This document shows positions 36,304-48,390 of a stretch of 64,000 bases of DNA, in pieces (position 1 is the first letter of the stretch; each line of letters starts with the position of its first letter). Made by a program: the position numbers and the translations under genes. The notes beneath the pieces are model-generated. The model was given only the letters and a program-made list of their open reading frames with translations. It was not told the origin of the DNA and made no database searches. This stretch comes from Neckera pumila (lineage: Eukaryota; Streptophyta; Bryopsida; Hypnales; Neckeraceae): NCBI GenBank assembly GCA_963969595.1, contig OZ018417.1, positions 10,418,501-10,482,500 on the forward strand, in the 5' to 3' direction.

Positions 36304-38242
36304 CAATCTACATTTTTTGTAGTATAGAATGTAGAAAGTATTGTAGAATAAAATTTGTGACTATAAAATCATTCAAATCATTAGAATAAAATCTAAGTTT
36401 TGGAAAGAACAAGATATAGAAAATAATAAAGAACATTATTTTTCATTGCAAAACAATTCAACAACATATCAAAACGAATGTAAGATTTACTTAGGCAAAA
36501 AATATTGTGGAAGAACAATCTAGAATTGTTGCAAAAGTATTGAAGTTTCTCACATCTAATAGAGATAAATATTGAATGATAGGAAGTCATAGTGAATACT
36601 GTTTTGATTACAAAATTACAAATAATTATAGAACAACATAGGACTTTAGGATACTAGAACTACATTTTTGATAGCAAAACAATTGAAAGACATTTTGTAG
36701 AAGAAAGTTGGATATAAAAAGACACTATAGAACATTGTTTGTGGCTGCAAAATAATTCAATAGTATTGTCAAACAATCTAATTTTGATCAAATAAAAAAA
36801 ATGAGAATAGTTTTGAAAAATGTCAATAATTGAGCAAAATGATTCAACATTGTTCTACAATGATTCAAATCATTGCAAAACAATGTGCAATCTTATACCA
36901 AAATGGAAAATAGTACAGAACAACATTCGAATTCAAATCAATGTATAAGGTAGAGCCACCCATTCCCAACCAGTTACCCATTCCCAACCTATAGGTACAT
37001 GTATTTTTTACCAAGCTTAGAATGTTTTGTTTTTTCCTTTTCAAGGTTGGAACTAATAAATACATGACACATGTTTCAAGTTGTGAGAAAAAAAGTAGAA
37101 AATAATAATTAGAAAAAAAGTTATTGAATGATCGGAATTAGAAGAGTCTAGACATTGGCCATGGGTTTGGAGCACTTTTTGCCTCCCAAAATTTATAGTA
37201 ATTTCAAGTTCAAATGATAAAATTATCAAATTTTTTGCAATCCTTATCATTTCTATTGATGTACCTATGAAAAATGTTTGTTTTGCCTTCACTACTCCAA
37301 ATCATATTGGAATTCCTTATTTGGTTGGTTATAGATGTCTCTACCTTAATCATTAGAAAGTTGTGTTAGATTCCAGTATTATATCATGCAATTAATAAAG
37401 CTAAGTTATGCTGTTGATATTGCAAAACAATTTGAATTTATTGCCTAAAAAATATAGGAATATTTATATTACACAAAATTGAATACCAACCTCACACTAC
37501 AAAATACAAACAATTGTATAAAATGAGAAACTAACAAAAGAACTAACTAGCAATAAGATCAAATATTTCTTCTTTTGCAACAAATACCACTACAAAAAGC
37601 ACTTATACATTTATTCAAAGAGATCATTCAACAAGAGGTCAACCAAACTATTGAAATACAAGTGCTATAATATGCTCTTGCAAGTATTCTACAAATTGGT
37701 AGGTGGAGGACCTATTGGCTCAATTTAGGTTGTACAGGGCTAGCTAAATCTATTACCATATCTAAATCAAACCGAATATGATTGGATTGGAATGAAGATC
37801 TTCCAAGTCCGACACTTATTGGGATATTTCAAGGACACGCCAAAAATGAAGAGTCTGCCTCTCATTCTTCAAAGCTTGCAAGTGAAATATCAGATTCAAA
37901 GCTAAAGGTGGTCTAGTCCATGGCTTCAATAGCCGGATGGACTACATGATTACATGACTACACCAATGCGTTTGGGTGCCAATGCTGTTATACGTGCAAC
38001 ATGTCAAGTGTCTAACTTTTTGTATATAAGCCTACTAAATGATATTGTTGTCAATGGAATAGCCTATTGATAAGGTGTCAAGAGAATAAATAATACTGTT
38101 ATTACTATTAATACATATAAAAAACTATGAGTGATATTTTTAAAGTCCAATCCAAAGTTTTTATACTTAATTTTTTGAAATTAGATAATTTTGTTACTAA
38201 TTACTGAACTCTTTTAATATGAAAGATAATGGGATCATAGGG
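36304..38242. other. Intergenic; family N fragment near 36945
   Basis: About 36945-37000 reads TAAGGTAGAGCCACCCATTC followed by CCAACCAGTTACCC. This is the inverse of 58175-58235 (GGTTGGGAATAGGTGATTC then TACCTTA), so the two are copies of one repeat. No gene was seen elsewhere. Confidence 0.5.
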
Positions 38243-38650
38243 TAATTGCAAGGAATACTTGTCTTATGTCTTATCTCTTTGTCCTTGGACGAGTATTTTT
38301 TTTGCTCATAACTTTTGCATTGTTTGTTCATTTGTGTGAAATTTGGAACGAAGGTACGTGCGGTAGTTACAAACATTGAAAACTTTTTTCAAATTTTTTC
38401 AAATTAATTTATGATTTTTAATCTTCTTCCAATTGGATGTCTACCTTGGCCATTTTGGGATTTTCAGTCTTGTTTTTATCCAAAATGCAAATTCAAAGCC
38501 ATGAACTAGTGTAACTGGAGGTTTACTAACATTTCAAAGATTGACAATGAATTTTTTATGAAAATAACAACATGTTAGTTGCACACATGGGATCAAAGTG
38601 ACCTTCCTTTGCGCAAAGGCTATAAAGAGGGGAAGAAAATTCTATAGGAA
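38243..38650. mobile_element. Family K fragment
   Basis: Starts TAATTGCAAGGAATACTT and continues GCTCATAACTTTTGCATTG and TTGGATGTCTACCTTGGCC. These match 45648-45870 of the complete K copy closely. The right terminal repeat was not found. Confidence 0.68.
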
Positions 38651-39690
38651 TTCTTGGTTGCAATGTGAATGTAGTCTTCTCTAGCAAAATGGCTTTTTTT
38701 ATGGAATTTTTTTGAATTTTTTTGAGTGAATAAAAATGGAGAGGTCCATAGACCTTTTCTTTTGCTATTTTCTGCTTCTAATGGCTTTTATAGTACACCG
38801 CGGTAGTCTATAGATCTGCATAGTGCTGCATAGTATTGAATCAACAATTTAGATATGCAAAGGCGCTGCTGCCATATAGTATTGGTAGTATTCATAGTAC
38901 TTCCAATATTGGGGCCAATATTTTGACCAAAAATTGCATTTTTGAGCAAAAATAAGAAGTATTTCTAACAATCATCCCATAGAAGAACATCAATGTGAAG
39001 TACAAAATATAAAGTAGTGAAATATTCAATTCAAAATTAACATTTTTGAACTCAACTAAGTCTAGAAAGTACAAAAATAATAATAAATCGAATTGGTGGA
39101 AAGTAATATACTACATTGCATGGTTTGTTGTTGGACTAACCATTGCCTTTTTTAAAATACACAAAAAAAAATGAAATCAATGGACACCTATGTCGTACAG
39201 CATGAAATTATGTTTCACAAACTTGCAAACATTCATTTTCCTCAAAGTGGCATGAAAAAGTTGGATTCAAAGGGGGGAAATGCAATGAGTTGACTTTTAT
39301 TGTACAACAATCTATCCAAAAAAAACTAGCAATTTAACCACACATTTTTTGTAGGCCATCACTTCTAAAACCAAACAAACCATGGAAGAAGCATGCATGT
39401 AAAACTTGCAATCAACCACAATTTGCACTTCTAGAGACTAAATTTAGGAAAACTACTACTTAAGTGCCATAAAATTTTTTGTCTTAAGTAAAGAATACTA
39501 TTAATTTATTGATGAGTCGCGCAGACATCACATCCCCACTCCAACTAAACAGCCTAACCGTCTTGTGCAGTGAGAATGCGATTGTAAATAGGATTTGAAA
39601 AGTTGGTTTCCAAAACCAGAGCCTCTGCCAAAGGACAGAGACTACGATTATTAAGGTATAAATCTAAACCGTTCTCTTCTAGGTGAAACC
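38651..39690. other. Intergenic and 3' region of the methyltransferase
   Basis: AT-rich DNA without recognisable exons. The last few hundred bases, being downstream of the minus-strand stop at 39691, probably include the methyltransferase 3' untranslated region. Confidence 0.45.
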
Positions 39691-42488
39691 CTAAACCAAC
39701 TTGCGGCACTCCAGAACGGCGATGTGGTCGACTTTGCAGACGACGGTCACCTGAGCAAATCCGGCGCCCATCGCCAGCCTCCGCACGTCGCCCTCCGTTC
39801 GTTCACGAGCGTCGGAGCCGAAGTTGTTCAGCATGGCGACGTCCATCGAGAAGGCCGCCCCATCGCCGTCTTGGAAGGCGCTGCTCTCGGGGAGCACGCT
39901 GTCCATTATAATCAATTTGCCGCGGCCCGGCAAGGCCTGGTAACAATTATGTAAGATCCGGAGGCACTTCTCATCGTCCCAGTCGTGCAGGATGGTCTGG
40001 GAGAGAGATGAAAGAAATAAATCAAAAAATTAACCAACGTCGTCCACATCGGAACTACTCATTATAGTACTAGTCCCAAATTTCAGAATTGCCTGGCCTT
40101 GTCATCAATTGCATGGTGTTCGAATACATAATTATCTGTCGATCTATTTCGTGAAATCGGCACATATCCATTCATTCAAATGGCGCGGGGGCCCTCTGCT
40201 GTCTAGGAAGGAAATGAAAATTTCTATGTCACATTTCTTGACGCCAGAATCGCCCCAATTTATCAAATGATCGAAGTTGTGGTTCAAGGTAATTTAAATG
40301 TTAAAATGGCGCACGTGAGGTCGCCAATTCTAGTGTCACGTGTTTCTGAGAGCAAAAATTGTGACATTCAAGTGCCCACTCAGCTCAAGGCTGAGACTGG
40401 TAAGAATCTGAGATTCGAATAGAAGCGGGCCATTCGCTTGGAATTTCGCCATGCATGACGACCTCCCCAGCCCAAAAGTAAGTGATGTTTGGTGTGAGTC
40501 TGAAGGAGTGAAGGACGAGAACGGTAATCGATTTTTTGTTTGGGAGATGGTTAGGATGGTTTCGATCAACTGACCTTCATGAGGATGGCGTCGCCGACAG
40601 CGGGAACTGATTCGAAAAAACTTCCACCCATGAACTCCACTCCTGCCAGGATTCAACAGGCTTTTGAATACAACGGAACTGAACTAAACTGTTAAGCTTA
40701 GATCGATGGGCAGAGGAAGTTTGTAAGCAATTGGAGATGACTGGGGAAATCTAGAACTCAGAATCGCATGGGGTCAACTATTGAAACAAACAAACAAACA
40801 AACAAACAAACAGGATTCCTGGCTGAAATCACAAACTCTTGATACGATCTTTAGTTACCTATTATTTACCTCAAGACAGATATTTTGATCGACCTTGCTG
40901 TATGATGACCTTGGAATCCTCATAAGATCTAATCAAAATAATTTATGTTTAACAATAGCAACTATCTATTCTCAGTTATAATTGTAGGTGCGCATACCAC
41001 AAAGTTAATCACGTCACAAACCCCACAAGAAGCACTAAAAAGCCCGAGCTGTGAAATCATATATGCATGGATACCTGGAATTTCCTGGCAGGCTTCAATA
41101 ACATGAGTCTGATCGAAGTTGACACCCTTGATGTGCGGATGCCGCCTCGTGATCTGCTCCAGAGACGCGCCCAGTCCGCCTCCCACATCCACCAACACCT
41201 TCACCTCGTCGAACCCTCGGTACACCTGACCACAATTTCGTTAAATTGGCGCGATTCTGGCGTCCAGAAATGTGACAATAATCTTCACAAACGTCTAATT
41301 TAAGGCCACGAACTAGGACAGGTGTGGATTTATGTTTGGGGGTCACGCCCCTCCTGAAACGTGCCGCAGTTATGTTGGATTATTGCCAAATCAAAAAGAT
41401 TGACGTTACCTCCAGAATGGCCCCCAAGTACAGACGCGATTGGCTGGCCCAACCCTTGTGTATCATCTTCCCCCATTCTGGATTGCGCTGACTGTATTCC
41501 CACACGTTCCATCCCCCATGGGCTCGTGCGAACGGCGGCACCGTGTCATCTAGGATTGCCGCATCCAGGTGGTCCCACACGCTCAGCAGCGGGGGAGACT
41601 GGCATACCTGCAACAAGGTCCCCAGGCTGCCCGCCGCCGAGTCCTCCACCAGGAAACGCCCGATGGGCGCCAGACCGTACCGACGCTCGGCCTGGCCATC
41701 TCCCCCTGCCATACAATAGAGCGAGACACGTCGATCCATTCAAATGTCGGGCAGGCAAGCATGCATTTTACCGATCGAAACTGAGATACGCAAGCAGTTT
41801 TCGATTTCTGACAGCTAGGACTACAATTCTATTAGATGTATGACCCAAAACTTTCTGTGAAAACGGCCATCTTAACTAATATATTTATCATACATACCCT
41901 GAACAGAACTTTAGGCCGGTACTTACCCAGTCAATACTACTCGAAACTGGCAATTGAATGAATATATAGACAAGCGATACACTTGTCAGAACTTTCGCGT
42001 TGGGTGCAAGTGCTGCAGCTAGATAACATTACCAAAAATCTAAGTCAAGAAACTGTGAAGTGCGTTATTGACAGTATATATGCAGCTAGCTAGCTCGTAC
42101 TCGAAACAGTATAAACGTACGTACCCTTGCCCGTGGTTTCGCTTAGGATTTGCGCGACGCTCATCAAGCGCAGGAGTCGTTCCAGGTAAGTCACGTTGAT
42201 GGCCTTCCCCGGGAGCGCTTTCGCTGCGATCTCGGCCGCGGTCAGCTGTGCGCCGTCGCCGGCTCCAGCCAGCGCCTCGAAGACGTGGAGGCGGGCGAGA
42301 GCGGCCGCGGCGCAGGGCACAGCTGACCACTTAGTCACCAATTCAAATGCGGCCAACCTCGCGCTGTCGATTTCGTGGACGCCATGGCGTGAGAGTTTGT
42401 CTTCGCCGGCCACTCTTTTTTTCGCAAGTATCGATCGATCGAGTCCTACTGAATTAAGACCCGAATTATGGCCATTAGCGGTATCCAT
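39691..42488 (-). CDS. SAM-dependent O-methyltransferase, plant type II (COMT-like), complete
   Basis: Transfers a methyl group from S-adenosylmethionine to a hydroxyl, typically of a phenylpropanoid, flavonoid or related phenolic, in the cytosol; the substrate here is unknown. Minus-strand exons are 42125-42488, 41410-41705, 41075-41225, 40575-40642 and 39691-39996, all GT-AG and phase-consistent, giving 394 residues. The N-terminal part (about 45-120) is the dimerisation domain of the family. The SAM-binding loop LVDVGGGLG is at 231-239. GVNFDQTHVIEAC and GVEFMGGSFFESVP follow, then the catalytic histidine H297 in ILHDWDDEKC. ALPGRGKLIIMDSVLP and ARERTEGD come next, and DHIAVLECRKL closes the protein. 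The start at 42488 begins MDTANGHNSG and has no in-frame rival. Intact and probably functional. Its length is slightly above the usual 360-370 because of an N-terminal extension of about 30 residues. Confidence 0.95.
40784..40813. repeat. (CAAA)n microsatellite in methyltransferase intron 3
   Basis: Seven uninterrupted AAAC/CAAA units lie between exons 3 and 4 of the minus-strand gene. Confidence 0.9.
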
Positions 42489-42636
42489 TTCGCACTAGTA
42501 TCAATCTGCGACGACGGCGACTGAGAGGAGTGAGAGCCAGATAGCCAGCACGCGTACGGCGTGAATACTTGCAAAAGAATAGAATCGCGAGCTAGATGTT
42601 TCGTAAGTTTCAGTAAATTTCAAAAGAGTTGAGAAC

Positions 42637-42643
42637 ATATATA
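42637..42643 (-). promoter_or_regulatory. Probable TATA box of the O-methyltransferase
   Basis: Read on the minus strand, CTATATATG lies about 150 bp upstream of the start codon. It is the only clear TATA-like site between the gene and the MITE that begins at 42783. Confidence 0.6.
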
Positions 42644-42782
42644 GGAGAGCCTGGAGGAGACACTGGACTCACCTTCAATACACAATCCCTTGAAGCACGA
42701 AATGTCTCAATTTTGCTTGGTTGCTTCAAAAACTGTTCACCTTTGACTTTTTGAGTCATGAAAGTATTATTTTAAGGCCATT

Positions 42783-43026
42783 CATTAGAGAAAATTTGGG
42801 GTCTCTCATGGGTCATTTGACTATGGACCAGCAGTCAAATATAGGTTTCATGACTAAATTAAAAAAAAATTGAAAAAAATAATACAAAAATTTGTCAAAT
42901 TTTGAGTTAATTTTATTTTCAAATTTCATATTTTTTGGCAAAAAAAAATTGTTTTTATTCAACCACATTTGATTGTTGGTTCAAAGTCAAATGATCTTGT
43001 ATGTAGGCCCCAAATTTTCTCTAATG
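42783..43026. mobile_element. CATTAG-ended MITE (family H) next to the methyltransferase promoter
   Basis: The left end CATTAGAGAAAATTTGGGG and the right end CCCCAAATTTTCTCTAATG are perfect inverted repeats over 19 bp. Similarity continues inward for about 45 bp (GGTCATTTGACTATGGACC against AAAGTCAAATGATC inverted). It is 244 bp and non-coding, and lies about 140 bp upstream of the TATA box. Confidence 0.85.
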
Positions 43027-43030
43027 TTTA

Positions 43031-44261
43031 AGGTAGTATGCTTTTAAACTGACCATTTAACCCCTAAAACCCAAGGCCATTTTTCTGCCCAAAACCACTC
43101 AAAACTGCCATTTCTACAGCAAAGAGCAAAAAAAAAAATTTAATGTGTTTTTTGCATATTTAACCATAGGATCTTGTACTACATTATTAGTATAAGAATG
43201 TGTGCAAGAAACTTTAGAAACTTTGACTGTGTAGATTGCAAGATATTTGCATTTAAAGTGAAGGAATCAAGTTTTTTTGCACCTTGTTAAACTACATTTT
43301 TTGGCTTTGAACCTTTTTAACTTAAATTTTTTGCTCTAATGATTTTGAATTTCTGATTTTATATGATGAAGAATTGAGTTGAGAATCTAGAAAAAAAAAT
43401 TCAAAAAAGAAACACTTAGTTTTCACTCATTAAAAACTTGTTAAGTAGAAGTAGGTTTAAGATTGAAGGAAAAATGAAATCATTAATAGCTCTAAGATAG
43501 GGTTGACATATACTAATCTCAATGGTGAGATTGTTCTAGCAAAAAATCTCAACCTTGTCCAAATTTTTTTTTTTTAAATTGTCAAAATTGAGTTCAGAAA
43601 TGAATCTTACATGTTATTTTTTCAAGAAGATGCTCTAATTGCCCAAAAAATAAGATTGTCCATAACTTTTGCATAACAAATCCAAATGAAATGAATCAAA
43701 GCTTCCCATGTAGATGAAAATAAAATCTATATGAAAAAAAAAATTTAAAATTTTAGTTTAAAGTTTTTGTGAGGATTTTTTTCTGCTTGCCGAACTAAAA
43801 TTTGGAGTTTTTCTACCATAACTTTTTCTACCGGGCACCAATTGAAATAAATATTACATTTCAAAAAGCTAATGTAATTCTCTGTCTTCACACAAAAATT
43901 TAGAAAACTACAACAAATATTGAGACCATAGGACCCTGCCCAAAATCCATTTTGTCCCTCGAGGAGACAATGGGCCTTTAGGGGTTAAGAGTTGATTGCC
44001 TTTTCGGAGAAGCTAGACTCCTTGAAAAAAAATTGCGTAAATTTTTGTAGGAAGAAAAATAGAATTGGCATCTAACTTAAGTCATTTCATATTTTTTGGA
44101 CATTTGTAGAATTAGTTATGAATTTTTGAAGTCAAAACGCAAAAGTCACTAAATCCAACCACCTCCTTGAAATGTACAGAGCTAGTACATTGAAGAAAGC
44201 AAAATGTACCTCTATATCATAATTGCTTTTAGAACCCACTCGCTTTTAGAGCAGACTACCT
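43031..44261. mobile_element. Family O MITE, split by a B element
   Basis: The left end AGGTAGTATGCTTTTAAAC and the right end GCTTTTAGAGCAGACTACCT match the terminal repeats of the copy at 53346-53757. TA flanks both ends (43029-43030, 44262-44263). Inside, GACCAT-TTAA is interrupted by the B element 43057-43988. Host sequence resumes at GAGTTGATTGCC. Confidence 0.8.
43057..43988 (-). mobile_element. TTAA element family B inside an O MITE
   Basis: Starts TTAA-CCCCTAAAACCCAAGGCC and ends CAATGGGCCTTTAGGGG-TTAA (932 bp, inverted). The uninterrupted O copy reads GACCAT-TTAA-GGGCTGG at 53367-53383. This shows precise insertion at one TTAA. The element is within 1.5 kb upstream of the methyltransferase start. 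Confidence 0.92.
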
Positions 44262-45647
44262 TATTAGGTGTTGGAAAACAAAAAATGTTGTGCACAATTA
44301 GGTGTTTCTATTTCAACGTATGTGATTTAGAAACAACACTTATTTTAGAGGTTCTCTTGAAGACAATCTAAAATGTTTTTGCATTAAAAGCACTTCTCTA
44401 CCTTTTATTTTTTCTATTTTTTCTAAAATAGCTCTGAAACACCAAACTTATCGTTGCAAAAATCACCCTTTTTTGTACCATGTGCATCATCTGCTTAAAA
44501 ATAATCCAAGAGCACTCATTGCAGGTCAAACTATTGTGCGATACCACCCGCTCCCCTTTTCATACAAATTTCCAAGATTAAACATCTGTTGACTCCTGAC
44601 GTCTTCCATAGAAAGACTCCCTCTACTGCATCGGACACCTTGGTGTCGGCAGCGGCGACGCTACAGTATTCATTGACCGACTTGATCAACGCCTGCTGGT
44701 GAGGCTTTCAAGTTTCAACGTTTGCCAGTGGCTCAACAGTGCTCAACAAAGAAATTTAGGACCTCCGTGCACGGAAAGATGATCCAAAATGCTGCGGACA
44801 AGCTACAAGGCACTGCACAGTCATGTGTTTCTTCTTTGCAAATGCTCTCAAAGAGTTAGGGTTGTTTTTACTCCGGGCCTATTCAAATTCTCCTTGAGTC
44901 CGATTGTACAAAATTTCAACCTTTTTTGTACTACAGGCCATCTTCAACTACTCAAATGTTAGAGTACGGATATATAATGGGGCCAATTCTCTTTAAAGTC
45001 AATTGCACAAAATTTCAATTCCTTTTGGAATTTGGACTAAGGTGGGTACCCCCATTATGGCGCAGTGCCTTAAAGCCCACCCTAGATTAAGCCCTTAAAT
45101 GGTGTAGTTATCTACTGAAAATTGTCAGTGAATGAATATGGTGGTTCATCAAAGAACCATTGGCCATTTTGGTATTGATGACATGCTTCTAAGCTCACAT
45201 CACATGTTAATTTGTTTCTCTGACAAGGTAATCATTATTTTCATGGACATGGACAATTCCCATTGATTACTGACAAGTTTTTCTATTGCTGGTTGGTTAC
45301 TAATTTTATTTTATTTTCATTGTTTAAAAAACACAATTGCAACTCCATTTCTTTTCGTTCTGACACCTTGGGAGGGGAACTTTGTGCATGTAACTGCTGA
45401 TTTTTAGTGCAGCCTATGAGTGCTTTTGAATACTCTACTTCCAAAACTTTGTACCCCTATTGTGCTCTCATATTTGTCAAAATCTGAATTTTTTTATTGC
45501 ATTTCTTCCTTTTCTACACATCTCTTTATAATCCCGTACTCACTATTGTCTACTTAGCCTTCAAATTACTCATGGCCCAATTTGTAACGCTTTTGGATGT
45601 ACCCACCTTAAGGGTTGTCTTCAACTACTCATTAGAATTGGGGAGTC
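44262..45647. other. Intergenic; family M repeat pieces
   Basis: 44930-45010 (CTTCAACTACTCAAATG, GGGGCCAATTCTC, AATTGCACAAAATTTCAA) resembles 45610-45647 plus 46366-46550. The K element at 45648 therefore seems to have landed in a second copy of this repeat. No gene was found. Confidence 0.5.
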
Positions 45648-46365
45648 GTTGCAAGAAACACTTATCCTTTTTTTTGTCCCCTTGGCCTTGGGCAAGTACA
45701 TTTCTGTTCATAAGTTTTGCATCGTGTGTCTTTTTCTCATGAAATTTGAAATGAAGGTACATGTGGTAGTTTTAGACATTGCGCAACTTTTTCCAATTTT
45801 TTTAAACTAGTTTACTATTTTTGAATGGCCCCCAATTGGATGTCTACCTTGGCCATTTTGGGGGTTTTTAGTACTATTTCCAACTCAAAAACGCAAGTTT
45901 GAAGGTGAAAATTGGATGACAAGGAGTTCTACTAGCGTTACACAAACCTACAAAGAGATTTTTCAAAAAAAGTAAAATGTCTACCTTCCGCATGTGCTCA
46001 AAGTGCACTACCTTTGCGCACATGCAAAGAATACAATTTTTGGTTCCCAAAGATGAAAATGGTAGAGAAGAAGCATCTTCAAGTTAGGAAAAATGGATTT
46101 TTCTTGGGGATTTTTTTGGATTTTTTTACTATTTTCTAAGAATCAAGTCCTAAAGTGTCTATTTTCTTGCATTTTTCAACACTCTTTGACCGTGAATAAC
46201 TTTTAGAGATAAATTTTTTTAGGTCTAGAATTTTCACACGCATAATTTTTTGAATGTTTATTAATTATCCATATTTTATTTTATTTTTAGAAGTTTTACT
46301 CCAAAAGTCACAGTATTTGAGTATTATAGCCGTTTGAGCCAAAACCGTTAAGTGTTTCTTGCAAC
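45648..46365. mobile_element. Family K element, complete, perfect 16-bp ends
   Basis: GTTGCAAGAAACACTT at the left and AAGTGTTTCTTGCAAC at the right are perfect inverted repeats around a 718-bp element. The outer bases (GAGTC and TACCC) also partly mirror each other, suggesting ends of about 20 bp. Non-coding. The superfamily is not clear; no obvious target duplication was found. Confidence 0.83.
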
Positions 46366-47322
46366 TACCCTAGGATTAGAATAAGATTATAATGGAAGCC
46401 AATTCTCCCATATTTAAATGACTTGAGGCCAAGAAGATGAGCAAATTTAACAAAAATTGGAAAATTTCAAACCCTTCCTCTTTTTTTTTAGAGGGTGCTT
46501 TGCACCTAGAGGCCGGGCCAATTCCCCTTTAGGCCAATTGCACAAAATCCAACGGATCTGATTTGTTGAAAGAATAATATTTTATAAAAAAAGGATTTAT
46601 TTAATGAAAATCTGACATTGGCCTTTCATTTTTGGTGCACCCAATTCAGCAAGCTTGAGCCATGTCAAATCATGTCCCTTTTTAATAAAAAATTCATTCC
46701 ACCAAACTGGCATGGTCTCTAGGTGTAAAGGAATTGGAATTGATTCAACTTTTTGTCCAATTATAAATAAAGATTTGAGGCCTCTGACACAACAAATTGG
46801 CTCGTTTTCAAAATGTAAAGCAGCTCTTATATTAAGGTATGTTGTTATCAAGCCAATCCTTGCATTGCTCTATTACTAGCATAAAGTAAAATAATCCATT
46901 GTGGTCAAAATTAGAAGTTTGCCCTCATGCCATTGTTGAAAATTTTAATTTTATTTTTTTTCCCACAAAAAGACAAGTATAAGAAATAAGCAAGAGCAAT
47001 TGAAATTATATTTTTTTGACAAAGTATAAATTTGTTATGAGTTAATTTGAAGTGTTCTACCCACCATAGCGCAAAAGAGTCTCTAGAATACTCTAAAACC
47101 AACAAAAACTATATCTATAATGCTCATCTTACTCACTGAAAGTAGTCACAATATTTTCTAATGCGGGAGGCCTTAAAAAGTTACTTCCTAAAATGAATTT
47201 ATACAAAAAGTTGGAAGTTCCTACTATAGTCACTAATCACCTCATTATTGTTATATAAAACATTGATTGTAGCCCAAATTTCATTTATTGAAACCCCCGT
47301 AATGGAGTCATTTCCACAATGG
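46366..47322. other. Intergenic, no gene recognised
   Basis: Starts with family M sequence. Complementary open frames at 46597-46851 and 46655-46879 (up to 84 codons) have no recognised domain. Confidence 0.4.
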
Positions 47323-47612
47323 CATTAGTGGAAATTTGAGGGTCTTAGAAGACTGTGAGTTCCCTTGCATTCCCAGATTGCGGGTACGCAGCTGCAGTAG
47401 CTGGCTGATGTGGCATAGCAATTGCCACATCATTTTTGAAAAAAAAATAATAATAATTGCTTAAAATGATATTTTGGTAAAAAAGTTTTAAAAAATTATT
47501 CTTTTTTGAAGAAAAAAATCCTGACAAGCTCGTACCACCGTTCACTGAATCTGGTCAAATTGGAGAATGGTCCTGAAATTGGTCTTCCAAGGCCCCCGAA
47601 TCCCCTCTAATG
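47323..47612. mobile_element. CATTAG-ended MITE, family I, 290 bp
   Basis: Starts CATTAGTGGAAATTTGAGGG and ends GGCCCCCGAATCCCCTCTAATG (ends given; inner part non-coding). It contains GTAGCTGGCTGATGTGGC and then ATTGCCACATCA. The length equals the copy at 36014-36303. Confidence 0.7.
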
Positions 47613-48390
47613 GGATTGTTCTATTTTATTGTTTGCAGCTCAAATTATTATTGTAAAACTATATACTTGCAATTTGGTTGGATTAGGGCCTTAGGGGTTA
47701 TGTATTGTTATATTTCAAAGCTTCATGTTGAGAAGGTGCTTTTTATCACCCTTAGACTTTGTTTTGGTGATTATTGAGTGACTTGCCAAGATGGCAATTT
47801 GGTTAAGAATGACAATGTATATATATTTACAAATTGTTTGGTTGTTTTAGAAAAAATTCTTATATGAATTATTAATCCTAAGTAACAAGCTTGTATTGCA
47901 ACTATAGGCAAGATTATGTTAAATTCTTGTATCCTTACCCGGTAGGGTTTTTTGCAGCCATTACGTACCTAAATGGCCAAAAGACTAGAAAGTGTTAAAA
48001 TAAAAAATATAAAGGTTTGCAATTCTTTTGTATACTCTAAAAGCTCATATTCTAAGGACCAATTTTACTAGGTCATTTTTTGCAATTGATGTTTATTTGC
48101 ATGGACAAGCAAGCCATGAAATTGGCATGGAAGGAGGAAGGTGCTAAGGACATTTACATGTGTTCTTTATCAAGTTACAACAATACTTCCAATTACTCCT
48201 ATAGTGTTATTGAACCTTTGCTCAAAAAGAAATAATGTCCACGAGTGAGTGTGCATCTAGTTGCGAGTCTTTAATTCCTAGTGGCTTCTTCTTTTGAAGA
48301 TTTGCAGTAATCTCTCAAAAATTATACTTGAAATAGTACTTTGGATTTAATGTATAGATTAAAACTGTATGTTTTTTTATTTTAATTTGT
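47613..48390. other. Intergenic, nothing recognised
   Basis: Near 47690, GGGCCTTAGGGGTTATG resembles a TTAA-element end, but no partner end was found. No exon was seen. Confidence 0.45.

Noticed and set aside
47680..47700. GGGCCTTAGGGGTTATG as a TTAA-element end
   Set aside because: Lacks TTAA (TTAT instead) and no matching other end was found within 1.5 kb.
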